This document shows positions 35,945 through 49,705 of a stretch of 64,000 bases of DNA, piece after piece; the stretch's first letter is position 1, and each line of letters begins with the position of its first letter. The stretch comes from Symbiodinium sp. CCMP2592. Its lineage: Eukaryota; Sar; Dinophyceae; Suessiales; Symbiodiniaceae. Both the position numbers and the translations under genes were made by a program. The stretch is taken from the NCBI GenBank assembly GCA_905221615.1, contig CAJNDT010006182.1, positions 124,001-188,000 of the forward strand. The letters are read 5' to 3'. The notes under the pieces are model-generated. The model was not told the origin of the DNA and did no database searches. It saw only the letters and a list, made by a program, of their open reading frames with translations.

Positions 35945-36030
35945 GCTGACTGCTGGCTAGTGACTGTTGACTGCTACTGCTACTGCTACTGCTCCTGCTA
36001 CTGCTACTGCTACTGCTGCTTCTATTACCA
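35945..36030. repeat. TACTGC microsatellite
   Basis: CTACTG units, imperfect at the edges. A short CTAT-rich tract follows at about 36185-36275. Confidence 0.85.
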
Positions 36031-36279
36031 GAACGGCCGACGAAGAGCACCACCAGACCACCAACACAGTCGCCAGTTCTGCTGCTCGTGCTGGTGCAGC
36101 TGGCTCTACATCTGCATGCACCTGCGCATGTATATATGCCTATCCACTGCGACTGTGCGTCGGTCAATCCACCACATCTACTCGACCCTATCTATCTGTC
36201 TATCGATGCTTATCTACTAGCTAGCTATCTAACTTTCTCTGCCTTTCCATCTTTCCACTTATCTATCTATCCAGCGAGC

Positions 36280-39200
36280 ATTCTGCCGGTCTTCTGCAGG
36301 TCTAGACCAACTCATCCACATACCTATCCGTGCTCTTACCGACTCTGTGTGCAAACCTGGCGAACTGTCTGCTTGCACGCCCCGTACACAAGCATACCCG
36401 TTCATCAGAAGCTGTCAACCTTTATTTGTTCATGAACACTTGGAGCCACGAGACACCTATTACCGATACAGCACACATGCATTATAATGAGCCGACAGAC
36501 TGATTTACTAAGTCACTTCCTGCCCAACAGCATACAGTAGTACGACTCCGAAACTAGAAATCCCCACACTCAAGCTCTTAGGTTAGGATAAGATAATTCC
36601 TGAAGCAGCCCATCATGTTGCAGGAGCCACATCGTTGTGAGTCCAAAGCAGCCCGACAAGGCTGGACCGCAACAAAGCACACACATGCCCCGCGCACTCA
36701 CCACGGGCAGAGGCTGAACCAAAACTAGGCTCCCTGGCCACATGGAGGTTGACGTTGGTGTCCATGGCCAAGACAACCTTCACAATTCCCGTTAGACTTG
36801 TAAACGGTTTATCCGGACGGCAAAGCTTCATCTGTCAGCCTGCATCTCCAGGCTCAGGACGATTATAGGCCCTACAGTTTAAAGGCCTCGGGCTGGGGCA
36901 GTTGAGGGTTTAAGAGTCTCGTGGTGCGCAATCTAATTGTCTGGGGTTTAGAGCTTGGGCTGCGTCGGCATCGTCGTCCTGGTGTTGGCTGTGGTCGTTG
37001 TGAGTTGCAGTTGTGATTGCGTTCTGAAGAACTTACGCCCAGATGCCGAAAGGCCTCCACCCAACGGTCTAAGCTGTAAACACTGTAGACTCTAGCTTCG
37101 AATTCCTCCAGAGCCCGAAGCCCAACCCCTGAGGCTCCTCTTAGCCGGAGATCTTCGAAAGCCTTTCCCAGAATCCCCGGTTTGCGCCGCCTGCTTGGAG
37201 AGTGGCGATCCGGGCCCACCAAGAGGGTCCCTCCTAGGCTCAAGGAATCCGAGCCGAAGTACCGGTAGTTCTGCGCCCCCCCGCTCGTACGAAGATGAGG
37301 CTGGCAGTAATGGTACTGATGCTCATGACCATCATTCCCGTCACCATCATCATCACCTTGACCGTGGCCAGGGACATCCTGAATGCGATCGAAGCCATCT
37401 CCACACGCATTACTGTCTACTGGTACCAGTACCGCCTTATCACTGCTTCTCCAACTACTTTCATCCAACGAAGCCGTCTATAGGTGGCATATAATTAATT
37501 AGATTCGAACGAGGTGGGTTCCTTCTCGGCAAAGGGCTCAGAGTTCAAGGACCGGCAGGCTGACAACGTTCGATTCTCAGTCGAAGAAACAGTAAAATCA
37601 GAAAGAACAGCGGGGGTGCAAGAGTAGAACGGCACGTGCACCTAAAGATATGAAGAGAATACGGGGGCCTTTATGATCAGAAAAAGGTTTCGCGTACAGT
37701 ATAGTAGAGTATGATGTAATATGGCATAGTAAATGATAGTACAGTATACTAGAGCTATGGCGGGACTATAAGGGAACGGTATTTCCAATTATTTCCGACC
37801 TCTATGTTAGGGTCTGGCTCTTGGCATAAGAGGTAGCAGGTGGCAGCGCAACCCTATGTTTCAAACGGAGAGTCTCGTTGCATGGGAGCATGTGCAGAGG
37901 CCCAGAGACTCCATGCCATTGAACCGCATTTCTAGGAAGCCAAAGCCCTTAGAGCCCGGTTGCACACTGCATCACGAAATTTTGCCCCATGCCTCAGGCT
38001 AACCTTCAAGCCTGGAGCCCTTAGACCACCCTGGCAGATCCTATTCCCCACATGGAGTTTCTGAGCCTGCAAACTCTGCAGACGCCGCACTGATGTTCAA
38101 ACGCCACATCCCGAATCCTCATCCAAAAACCCGAGAAATGCTTAAAGCGAATCCAAAACTCCGGGAAACTCCGACCTACAGTGCCTCCCTGACCGAGCGG
38201 CTCCAAATCACTGGACATCAGAGTCGCCTGGCCGAAGCGCCCAAGGTGGAACATTGAGGTGCAGGGTACTGTTCTCAACCTCACCACGGAGGGGCCTTTG
38301 CAAACCTGCAGGAAGTCAGATCACGAGTACCTCATCGCCTTGCATTATCTGTTGTTCCCACAAGCCTCCCAAAATCTCTTGACCTGAAAAGCCACCCCAA
38401 CAGCTGATCAAAGGCCCTGTTTGCGAAAGAACTCCATGCCCTCAACACTAAAAGCCATGCCGAAATCTCAAGAAGAGATCGGCGCCTCCTTAACCCCGGA
38501 CATGGATTCCGAAAACACTCAACATGTTGAACCCACATCCAACAACGCGAGGCCAGAGGCCTCAGGTCCAAACGCGAACCTCAAGCCCCAAAATGGACCA
38601 AATTTCATATCACCGTATGAGGAGAATCGTCATGCCCGGATAAAAGCCTGATTAAGGGACATTGAAGACTGTAAAGCCTGCAACATCCCACGAAACTCTG
38701 TGAAGCCGTCTGAGGCCTACTAAACCTTTTGAAACGTCACCAAACCGAACAAACCCAAATCCCGAACTCCGAATCCCAAAGCCGAAACCCCGAAGAGCAA
38801 ACCCCAGACCATCTGAGCCCTAAACCCCAAAACCCTATAGCAAAAGATTCCCTCAAACCCCGAAGCCACCTTGCCCTTGGGGCCTCCACAGGTCCAGCAG
38901 CCCGCGAGGCGTTCAAGGCCAAGAGCGCGAAGACACTGCCGAGCCTGCATGGCTTCGACACCACAAAGCGACAGGCGTTGATAGGCACTAAGACTATGAT
39001 GTGAGTGCGCTGCATCAAGGTTCAAAGCTCCAAACACGAGATTGCACAATGAACTCGGAACCAGGGAAAGAACGCGATGTTCGTCAAAGTGTGCATCGGA
39101 GCACGGGGAGCTGCAGAAATGCCGGGGCGGGAAAGCCGCGCAAAGCGCAAGCTTTGCGTTGGCATTTGGTATAATTTGGTCAATGCGACAGATCCGCCAC

Positions 39201-40671
39201 TGCTGCACCCTGGAAAAGCTAGAATCGAAAGGCCAAAACTTGCAATTGGATCCCGAAATCCTCCGAAACTGGCCACGTCGCCCGCATAGCAGCAGCTTCC
39301 GCGCGATTCCGGCATCGCCGACTTCTGCACGACAGTTCCGAGACTCAGAATCGGAGCTGGCACGTTGGTACTCGAGATCGTCCGCCATGGCTGAGCTTTT
39401 GGCAACTGCTTCGGCGTTTCGAACTAGCAAAAGGCTATAGGGCCAGGTTCTTAGACGTCTGCAGCCGTGACACTGCTGTCACTTTCGTCCTGTCTTATCC
39501 AAAAGTTATCTTTGTTGCTGGCGCGAGATCCACGGCCAGACTTGCTCGCAACCAGTCCTAACTTCGTTGGCACTGGCCCAGAAGCCTACAAGCAATCCTT
39601 CAGCGAGAACTTGAAGCTGTTGGCTTCGCGGGTTGGCAAGCCTTGGGCCTGCGGGGCTTCGAGTTTGGCGTACTGGCTTCTGCAACGGCTTTCATGGCAA
39701 GTGAGACAGCCCACTGAGCCTGAAAGAGAGCACAATGGTGTCGGAAACTCGTCACAACTCTAGAGTCTGCCAAAAATCCAGAAGCTCCACGCAGGCTACA
39801 AAGCAAATCTGATCATGAGCAGGACTCCACGCTGCGTTTAACGCATACAACATGTTTGGAATTTTGTCCAGGGCGCTATACTCGAGGGCCTCGGATGGAC
39901 TGCTACGGTCCTTGGCCTGCTAAGTTTATCCCACAGTCCCTGCACAAACTTGGTTGCCAGGTCCTTTTCGGAGCTGCTGCCGGTAGAAGCACCCGACTCG
40001 ACCTACACGATGCAAAGATACGCGATTTCGGGTCTGGCGCTCGGGGTTGAGACTTCAGGGCTTATGGTCTGTCCTCTAAGTCTAGTCCACCACAGAATCT
40101 CTTTAAGGAGGACCGTCTGGTGCAGCTTCGAATTTTCATGCTAGTTTGGAGATGGATGCTGAACTGCTGAAAGGGAATACTGCAACCTCAAATCCCTTTG
40201 GGCCTGCAGCTCGCAAGAAAGAAAAGTAGAAACAGGAAGCAGACGGACAGATGCGAGGCCAGCAATCCTCAGGTCTCTCAGGTCCAGAAAGGCAGCCTTC
40301 TAACGAGTCAGCACCATCATCATCATCCAGATCAATAACGACCCCAGTTCGGACCCTTCCGAAAGCAGTGCTGCTTGATGATGCAGCATGCGCTAAGCCC
40401 AGTAAGCTTGACATCCCGAACCCAAGAGGAGAGCCATCGCTGAGCCTGCCCGGCGGCGAAGTCGAGCACAAGTCCAGAAAAGCCGCATGTAGCTAAGTGC
40501 TCTGCGGCGTGCCTTTGTTGAGGCATGGTCCGTCTTCGGAGCTGCTTGGTGTTCGAACCCCTCGATGTTGGGTCAGGGTGGGACAAGATCTCCTCGAAGC
40601 TTCCGGGTATCCTGCAGCGCTTCGGGCTTGGAACCTCTTGATGTCGGGTCAGGTCCAGAGAGTGGGTGGGT
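36280..40671. other. No gene seen; degenerate telomere-like words
   Basis: CCCTAAACCCC-like words lie near 38745-38860. A 236-codon minus frame (39430-38720) crosses them and carries no domain signal. A GTATA/AGTA-rich stretch lies at 37675-37760. Confidence 0.45.
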
Positions 40672-40785
40672 GGCCTGCCTCCTTCCGGCATCTTGCGCAC
40701 GCTAGCCTCTTTGCGGCGGCTGCAATTTCATTTGCACAGCCGCCGCAAAGCGGCTGATACGCAAAATGCCGAAAGGAGGCAGGCC
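40672..40785. repeat. 114-bp near-perfect hairpin (inverted repeat)
   Basis: Left arm GGCCTGCCTCCTT...CTTTGCGGCGGCTG (40672-40722) pairs with 40737-40785 on the same strand around a loop of about 14 nt. The outer stem (about 25 bp) has two mismatches, both allowing G-U pairs in RNA. The inner 14 bp (CTTTGCGGCGGCTG) is perfect. A bulge of about ten bases separates them. It could be a small foldback element or a hairpin RNA precursor; no transcript evidence exists here. Confidence 0.8.
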
Positions 40786-43700
40786 AAGCCTACAGTGGCG
40801 AAATCCGGGGCAGGTTGCCGAGGAGCACCAAAGTGCCTGGATGGAACCTTTACAGTCTTTATGTGGAAGGTCCGGGCACGTCAACTCGAGCGGGCACCGT
40901 TCCTCCGTCTGGAGGACGAATTTCTCAAAAGATGCAGAAAGGCTCCAGGGCCCCAGTTTGGGGGGCTTGAGCGTTGCTTGCTCCAGGATCTCGGGATTTT
41001 GGGGCTGACATGAAGTCCTCCCTCATGGGAGTGTTGGTCTTTGGGCTGGGCTATTCAATTTCGGGTCTCCGACCTCAGCTTCTAATGCCTTTGAGTGGAA
41101 GCCGCCTTCGGCGTTTCTACATCATCTGGACATGACTTGACCTGACTACCAGCAACTTCGACCGGCATCGTGCTGACAGTGTCATCATCACCGTCATTAT
41201 CAGATGGAATAGCTCAGCAATCTTGAAACCTGCACCACTGCTGCAGCTCTTTAGCACAGCTTCCTTTGAAAGGGACGTTGTGCAAAAGTGCATTGCAACC
41301 CGGAGACCCCGTAGACTTTAACGGTCGCACATGGTCTCAGCCGCTTTCTGGGAGCTTCTCGGCTTCGCGATATTCCGTGGTCCTACGAATCAAGGAAGAA
41401 AAACCGAAGGGGAAGACGATGTTCCCTCCAGGGCACCATGGGCACCTTACCCCTACACTTGTAAGGGGTTCCTGTAAGGGACACTATCAAGGCTACTGTT
41501 TGCTATTTATGGTCTTGGCTACGGCTAACCTGCAGCAAAGGAGCCGGACCTCTATCGCCTCGGATCCGGCAACCTCGGGGCGACGAGGTATCACGTTTTG
41601 CAAGAACAACATCCAAGAGAGATCTTGCCCAGGCATCTAGTGACGACGTATTTGGGGCATGAGCCCACAGGAAGGCCTGAAGCTGACGGGGCTTCAGAAG
41701 AGGAAGTTTACGCTTTCAGGATCTTGGACGGGCCGTAGAGGGTCATTAGGGTCTTAAGAAGATGAGTCTCTGTATGCTCCGCAAAAACCTTGATAAAGTA
41801 CCTACCGCGAAATAGTCGGAGATGAAAGGAGGCATACTCTTGCAACTCCTCCGGATTCGCGAACCTGGGGGCTGGACCAGCACAACACCCATTCGACGGC
41901 CGCTGTGCAGGCGCGGGGTGGTGTAGTAACCCTGGGACCAGAGGTTATGCTGTTCAATTTTAAGCAGGGTTCAGAGTGCATTTCTGCAAAAGCATCGAAC
42001 ATCCCTGTCGTGGAACGCTTCAGGCTGAAGCCTTGGCTAGGCGTTTGCATCTCGAAAAAGGCCTTCAGCGTGTCGGTGATGGACACATCCGCCCCTTGCG
42101 GCCTCTCGAGTCTACACGGGACTTCCTCTGAGTGGTCACCCGAAGCGGACCGCCAAGACCGATGAGGGAGGATCACTTGGACCATTAAGGCTATGAGGGC
42201 ATCCATCCTTGCTTTGGAAGCGCACCCCTGAGACTCTCCACCTTGTCTAAAAAACGGAGAAACGGCTTTGGGTTTAGGGGTAGAGAAAAGGACTGAAAGG
42301 CAGGGCTCAGGGCTCGAGGCCTTGAGCCGCTTGAGGCGGCCATGGCCATGGGGCAAAAGGGGCTCAGTGGCTCTGCTGGGGCCCCGGCCCGGCCCTGGGG
42401 CTCAGCTCCAGGGCTCTCAGCTGAGATCTTCTGAAAGTGTGTGGGGATGTGTTGAAGCAGGAGTTGGAGTGGGGAGCCACTCGCGGCGCCTTCAAACTGA
42501 ATGGTCAGAGTTGGGTCTGTGCATGGGCATAGTTGCTGTTGGTTGACAATGAAAGCTGTGGTGAGCTGGATGGGCTGGCGCAAAGTGTGTCCGGTCAATG
42601 TGGGGCTCTCGCATGTGGAGGCTTTGCTGTGAATGGCATGCTGCGCTTGAAGCGCAAAGCTGCATCACAAGTGCTTGTGCAAGCATGTTAACCGACGGTT
42701 TACTCGCTCCCTGGCTCCACTATCTTGCTTTGAAGTCTCGCCCAATCATGACACGATGTCTGACAGTGCACCACCTTCGAATGTCTTTCCTGGCAAACAT
42801 CCGCAGATCGTCCCCGCTGGCGTTTATCGGCATCGAACCCAAAATTGTCAAAGTGAAGGCACGTGAAGAAGCCTTTTCTGACTCCAAGGCTGCAGCTCTG
42901 GGCTCCCTCCATTCAGCCCTCTCCAGAGGAGGGAGAACATGCCTCTTTCGTTGGAGAGGTTCAGGCAACACTTTGGGGATTCTAGAAAAGAACGTACATG
43001 CCTGGGCAGGTAGGCCAGGCAGTGGGCATCCATTCGTTTCAAGTCTTGGTCCAAATAAGCGAAAGAGTGTCTAGCGCAGCACTGCTGCTACACGCCTACT
43101 CTGGAAGATGCGTGGCTTGGCTTTCAGGGGGTGGAGCTACTGCAGCAGCAGCCCAAGCTTCTCCAACGCTGTTTCCGCCACAGCTGCTCTTACAGACCCT
43201 CAACGCATTGTCAACTTCCACATCCTAGCATCTTGAAACAAATTTGCGATGTGCCTTTGGAAGTTTTGCATTTCGGAGCTGGGGCATGAGCTTCGGTCTC
43301 CTTACAAAATCAACCTTTGGAGCAAAAATCACCTTGAACACCAGTCGAAGATCAAGAAGCAAAGAGGCAAGGGCCAAAGGGCGTACTGGTCCCTATGTGA
43401 AATTCACATCGATTTCTAGCTTGGCTTCCCGCTCCGAACCACTCCCTGAAATAACCCCTCCAGACGGAAAGCCTCGTCAGCCATCAGGCGCCTGCCTCAC
43501 AGCCCAAGGCGGCTGTATTTTCGCAAGCCCCCCTGAAGCCCCAACCAAATCTGCTAGAACAACAGAACAACAACGGCCTTTTTCGATTCGTATGACCGCA
43601 CGAGTGCTTGGGGTAGCGCAGTTGGGAGTTCGGTGGTTAAAGTCCAAGGCCGGTGCGCGATCGGGAGCCTGAACCGAAACCCGAAGAGGACATCAGACCC

Positions 43701-46700
43701 TGGCGGCCGACGCTTCCAGAAGGGATTCCGAGAGTATAACCGCTATGCATCAGGGATCCTTGCCAGAAGCCCAAAGCTGGCCTGCGATCCAAACCAGAGA
43801 CTCCAAAGTGACGTCGACGCCGCAAGTTGGTCTTCAAAATCAGGGCCTTCAATGCCGCATCCCTGAAGCCTGCACGAGTCTCTTGCAATCCTCGACCCTG
43901 GTTTTGGCTCATGAGAATAAATAAGCATGGTTGCACAGTGTGTGATCTGGGTACAAATTTTTGCGGTAATCCTACTGCAGTCTTACTACAGTTACAGTTT
44001 CGAACTACACAGAGTCTCTGCCAAACGTGTTTATGATCTCGCGGGCTGGGGCCATGGCTGCATGTTGCCCTGTGCCCCTCGAGCAGCAGAACGCCGCACC
44101 TGAGTTTCGCGCAAACCTCCCAGAATGTAGTTTCGCTAGATACACAAATATTTGCCGGGCTGGTCCGTTCTTCTAGGGCTTAGGGTTTCGTGGTATCCAG
44201 ACACTAGGTTGTGACATGCACCTGTCTGTGCACACGAGCGATCCGCCAAGTGACCAGAGCCCAAACAAAGAAAAGTTGAAAGTCGAAATTGGCATCAGCT
44301 TGGCGAAAACGAACCCGAGTAAGCAATGCATGAAATCTTTTTCAATCAGCACGATTGATGAATATGGCTAGGTCCACCGCCACCCCTGCAGCCTATCGCC
44401 CACGCGGAAACGAAATTAGTTTTTGTCGTTAATCCAATCAGCGAGCTGAGTGTCTGGTGTCCGGAGTATGCTGGGATCGCCAATGTTTCTGGCATCGGCA
44501 ACTCTTGCTTAAAAGGTCTTTCATGCAAAACGGCTCGCAGTACATCCGTCAACAGGCCCGCAGCTGAACGACTTCCACCAGGTACAGGGGTCTCGGTACC
44601 CGGCTCTGGCACGTATGGTAGAGCTCTCCCTCGCCAGCTCCCTGTCTTTAAGGTTCAGACTAGAGGTTAAGGGAGTTGTGATTCAGGTTGGGGTTTTGCA
44701 GACTTGAGGCTCAGAGTTTAAGGAGTTTAAGGTTTAGGGCTCAGGGTGCAGTGTTCCGGATTTGGACACCTAGACTTTGAAGCTTACACCCGGCAGATAG
44801 TGGAGACATGAAGACTCTGGCAAGGTTAAAAAGCTTGTCATGGTACTTCGGGTTTCGTGCCTCCTAAATCCCAGCAAACAATCAACCAGCAGGGTTTTGC
44901 TGCTTGCTGCTGCTTTCGGCGCTCATGCAGCAGAGCAAAACCAAGGAGTCTTTAGTTCAACGACCGAGAAGTCGATGTGTTTTCCAGGCAAGCAAGCGAC
45001 AGCGCAAAGCTCCGGACAGACCCACCGAGCCAAAGACTTTCAACCCTAAGCCCCCGACAAGACCCTATAATCCCTCGGTCTTGACTTTTACCAGGCTGAA
45101 ACCTCAACGTCTTTCACTGAAGCCACAAAGACATGTCCCATGATGCTCCCCACAGTCCTCGTTTTGTCTTCGTACTGTAGGCAAGACCTGGTCACCTGAT
45201 TTGCGGACTGTAGATATATAATTCAGAGATCGGAAGGCTGGGCACATAAGAAAGAACTCAAGTGCTGATACTCAGTGGTGCAGGATTTCAGGGTTTCGGC
45301 TCTTGGCAGCGATGAGGTAGTCTCCATACCTCAACCGTCACGCTCTTCAAAACATTCCCCTGTACCCCCAAATGGGCTCTTGAGCTTCAAAAACTTTCAC
45401 TCAAGTGCAAAATTGTAAAAAGCTCGAAGGTTCAAACCCCAGATGCGCTGCAACGCCCTAAAAGCTCTGGGGCCCCGTGCCATCAGTGTGAAGACCTTGC
45501 GTTGCGTTAGGAATGCTTCTTTGACTATGCATGAAGTCAGACTGTGTGTTGCAAAGAAAGGCATATCCGGACATATGTGTGTTCCAGAAAAGCCCAAGTT
45601 GGACACGTCTTGATTGCTGCCGCAGAACAAAGGCTACAATCCATACATAGTTTGAAGAAGAGGGACATCTGTCCAAGGCAGCTTGGCTTACAGCACTTTC
45701 GGAGATTCACGAAGTTGCTAGTCTCGTCTTCAACTCCTCTCATGCACTCGATAAGGGTCAAATCGTTTGTGACGCATCACCACCAAATCTCTAACAACAG
45801 ATCACTGACCCGGCTAGTGTAAGAAATTCTCCTGGTGTCATATGGCTCGAAGCCAGGCCGAACTTAAGATTTGTGCTTCAGGCAAACTGTCAGGGTGACT
45901 AATGAATCCTTGAAGTCCAGCCATCCGCCCAAGTTCCACCCTCCAGAGAGCCGAAATTTCACAAAGGGCGGGTCTGAGCGAAGACCCGAAGTCTGGACCA
46001 ACAGCCCCGAATGCCCGAGCCTGTTCCCAAACCCCTCAACGGATTCCGATCCGAACACACCCCTGAAGCTCCCTTTCTCGGGGCACCGGGCTACTGCGCC
46101 GAAGAGCAAGGCGGAAAGGAGGGACATGAGCCACATCTTGGCGCTGAGGTTCGGGGTGGACTTGCTGCTTGTTGGAGAGAATGGAATGCCAAAGTGCCAA
46201 TAGATTTTCAGCGGTTTCGGATGCAAGTATGACATGACCAGCATCTTCCTACCGATGCAAGTAGCTGCATGAGAAGCAGCCTCACTTCCCAGCAGCAGAA
46301 GCAGCAATTTCTTGCTACAGTCTTTTTGGCCGTCGTTGCAACGAAACAGCTAGCCGCGACGATCCTGAGTCTCGCGCGGCCAACCCACAAACACCCACGT
46401 CTTGATGCTTCCCCTCCTGGACATGACTTTGAAGATGTCGGAATCTTTCTTGGGGGTTCAGGTCGGCCTGAAGGTTTGGATCTACATACCGGCTGAAGGT
46501 TGGAGATCTGGGCCAGGATCGAAGGTGAAAAGTTTGGCTTCATCGTCCGGCGCGAAAGGTTGCAGCCTCTGGCGGGCCAGGTTGCCACAGGAAACCCAAT
46601 GCAAAAATCCCGAGCCGGAAACTCAAGTTGCAAGAATGCCTTTTTCAAGTATCGCACAAACCGACGTACCTGGAAAGGAGCTCTTCCCAATGACCCATCT

Positions 46701-49534
46701 TTGATAATACCGAAAACACATCCGAAGCATGCCGATGCCAATAGCGAGGTCATGGAGGTCAAGATCGAAAAGACTTCGCAGACCAGCGCACTTCTGGGAA
46801 CGACTTCTGCAATCAACTTATGAAGCTCCCATCATCTTTCGATGCTGCGACATCCGCATCGGTGCCTCCTTTTCAAACTTCGGGTAGCAGTGCCTGAAAC
46901 GGAAGGTACTGTGGGCAAAGAGAAGTACTGCCGCAGCTTCTAAGTTCATGAAGCTCACTGTCGGTCACTACCGGACTTCAGAAAGACATGGACCACAGCA
47001 AAAAGACGGTACAAAGCTCTGCACATGCTTTAAGGTTACGGACGGTATCCACCTCGCGAAATCCAATAACATGCCCAACGAAGACCACGTCGAAACAATC
47101 AGCACTTCTCAAGCCATTCAGGTAAAGCCTTAAAGCCAGTACGCAACGAAAGCTCTGGGCAGCATGCTGGAAGACAGAGCAAGTGCATCCGACAATCTTG
47201 CAGCCACTGCCTGAGTCGCATTTGCCAGGTTCATGGCTCGGCGGGAATTCAAGAACACCTGGGGCCTAGTATCTTTCCAAGGCTGGGTTTTGCAAAAACG
47301 AAAGAGGCCTGCAAAGTGCTTCATCTCTGAACCGATGAAGTCCGGACAATTCGAAGGCTCCCACTGTATCCTGATTTGTCCATGCCGCACGTGGAGGATC
47401 CATCCTGCAAAATGGAAGAAAGCACCGATGATCCCATACAATGAAGCTGCAATCGGTTCGCTACTTCGCTGCTTCGCGCAAGTCTGAATTCTCGTGTTTG
47501 CGGGTCGGGGTCTTGGGTCCGGCGATGTAGAGGACAAAGGGAGGGTCGACTTGACATCTGGGATGCGGCAAATCTACAAACTTGAAACCTGCGGCGACCA
47601 ATGTCGATACCAAGCTTTTTGAAACAGCAGGTGTTTCATGCCGGATCTGTTTGGAAAAGACGGTTGTTGCATCCGTCTGGATGCCTGGACCCTTCAACCC
47701 CAGTCCAACTTCCCAACAGGCCTCTGAACGTAGCATGCAACCTCCAGACACTTACACGGCACCTTGCTGTGGAGCGCCGGCTCCGTATGCAGCGCAGTCC
47801 TGCATGCCAGGATCCACGACTCGTTTTGGAGTTGCAGTGTACGGGGTGCGAGGTAGGGCCTCATTTGCAGTCCGAAGTTCGATCAGGGGTAAGTGAATAG
47901 AACACAGCACGGCGACACGCCCTTCAGAAGTAGCGTGCTCGCAGGTTGTGCGTAAGTTTGCCGCGGCCAGCCTCTGCCGAACAAGCCAAGCGGACAGTCG
48001 CGATGGTCATGGTCATAGCTGAAGTTTCTACAATGTTGCTAGTCTTCCGGTTTGACAACCTTCTTGTTGTTGGGCACCCTGTAATCCTACACACGCGAAG
48101 TTCTGCCTGTTCTCTGCCAAATGTTTGCGCGACCAAGACATCCGAAGCCAGAGTAGTAGCAAAAAAGAAGACCAACATCAGCAGAAGCAGGAGGATTTGT
48201 GCCTGCTTGCTTGTTCTGGCGGATGGCTTCCTGGGGCAGTGCTCCGGCGACGTTGACTGTCAAACTCAAGACAGCACGAATGAGAAGCCTTCGGGATCGT
48301 ACCAGGAACAACTAGCATGACAACCCAAACTTATCAGACGGTTGTAGACGGAATGAGAGCAGCAGTCCCATGCACTGAAGAATGACTACTACAATCCCAG
48401 CGACAGCTGCGTGTCCTTCCACTCGCGACTACCGGACTTGAATGAATGCCAGCTCGCATGTGCCTACAACTGCCAAAAAACCGCCTGTGCTAATTCTACT
48501 ATCCATCGCAGTTTGGTCCGGAGAGCAGAGAACATGGCGACAATTCCCTAGGTCAATCTAGGCCGATGCTTGTATGAGCACATACAACACCAAGCGCTGC
48601 ACCTCCAGAAGAAACAATCGCGCATAATGATTCCGAATGACGAAGATGATATGCACACTGCTAGTCAGCATTCTCAGCAGGAGATGAAGCAGCAGCAACT
48701 ACACCGAAACCGGCAGCGGCGGGCGGCGGCAGTCGTCCTAGCTGACGGACGGGTGATAGGTTCAGAACTGCGGATACATTATCTTCGGCTTATTTCCGCG
48801 CGTCGTGCACACACGCCGTACCCCAAAATTGAAACTCTCGGAATTAGCCGGAAAACATAGACACCTACATCATTACAGAGCAGGCCTATCGCGGATGCAA
48901 CCGGTGATGAAGAGCGATTCGGCTGCGAGCTTCTATTGGAAGCACTTGCCTCAAGAAAGCCTCCATACGGGATTTTGCCAAACCCTGGAGGATCCCAGTT
49001 GAACATCAAGTTCTTTTGCGGAACCTGATCTCTCAAGACAGCAATGGCAAGGTCCAAACACAGTCAAGCTGCCAACGCCGATGGAGGTCGCCGCTTGTGA
49101 GACGTTCCTGGAAACACGCGGATTTAGGGTTGGATTCGAGGCTTCAGATATGAGGGAATACCTTTCAACCTTGAACCAAATCCTTTGCTGAAGCCTGCAG
49201 GGTCGCATACAACCGCAGGGGCCCAGTCAAGGTTGCGTATGCCCAGAGCCGCAAAATGACTCAGCCTCCAGATGTCGGGCTCTTTCAAGCCCGTTACACT
49301 TTGAGCTTCAATCGCTCAGTTACTAAATCCTGAAACCCAAAAAACATCCCCGACCCTGCATCCCGGGCCGTCGTTTTCGCCGAGCCTAGACCGCTTCGAG
49401 AGGCCCTCTTGGGTGAAGCCATTTACGACCAAGACGTCGTGCTCGAGCCTTGAAGCAAACAGAAAACAGCCCGCACGAGATTGGAGTCGACCATGCCGGG
49501 TGCAGGTGCCTGAACATCTCGGGTGAAGTCTACG
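40786..49534. other. No gene seen
   Basis: Nearly 9 kb without a frame I can support. The longest are 184 codons (minus, 42356-41802), 202 codons (minus, 46816-46208) and 158 codons (plus, 42598), all overlapped by similar-length frames on the other strand. TTTAGGG-like words recur near 42265, 44180 and 44650-44760. Confidence 0.45.
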
Positions 49535-49705
49535 TACCAGTACTCGTACGAGTACTAGAACTGGTACTACTACTGCGCTAGTAGTAGTAGTAGTGGTAGT
49601 AGTAGTAGTTAATAGTAGCAGTAGCAGTAGCAGTGGCAGTGGCAGTGGCAGTAGCAGTAGCAGTAATTAGCAGTAGCAGTAGCAGTGACAGCAGCAGTAG
49701 CGGCC
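49535..49705. repeat. GTA trinucleotide microsatellite
   Basis: GTA/GTG/GCA triplets, the reverse-strand form of the ACT/CCA blocks. Confidence 0.85.

Noticed and set aside
36872-37468. 198-codon minus frame
   Set aside because: Contains a GATGGT-type low-complexity stretch and shows no conserved features.
38720-39430. 236-codon minus frame
   Set aside because: Crosses telomere-like words, is overlapped by a 132-codon plus frame, and has no motif.
40545-40575. Possible tRNA T-arm (GTTCGAACCCC)
   Set aside because: No cloverleaf partner arms can be built around it; the same word is common in the GTTC/GAAC tract.
46208-46816. 202-codon minus frame
   Set aside because: Equal-length plus frames overlap it; no domain or splice context.
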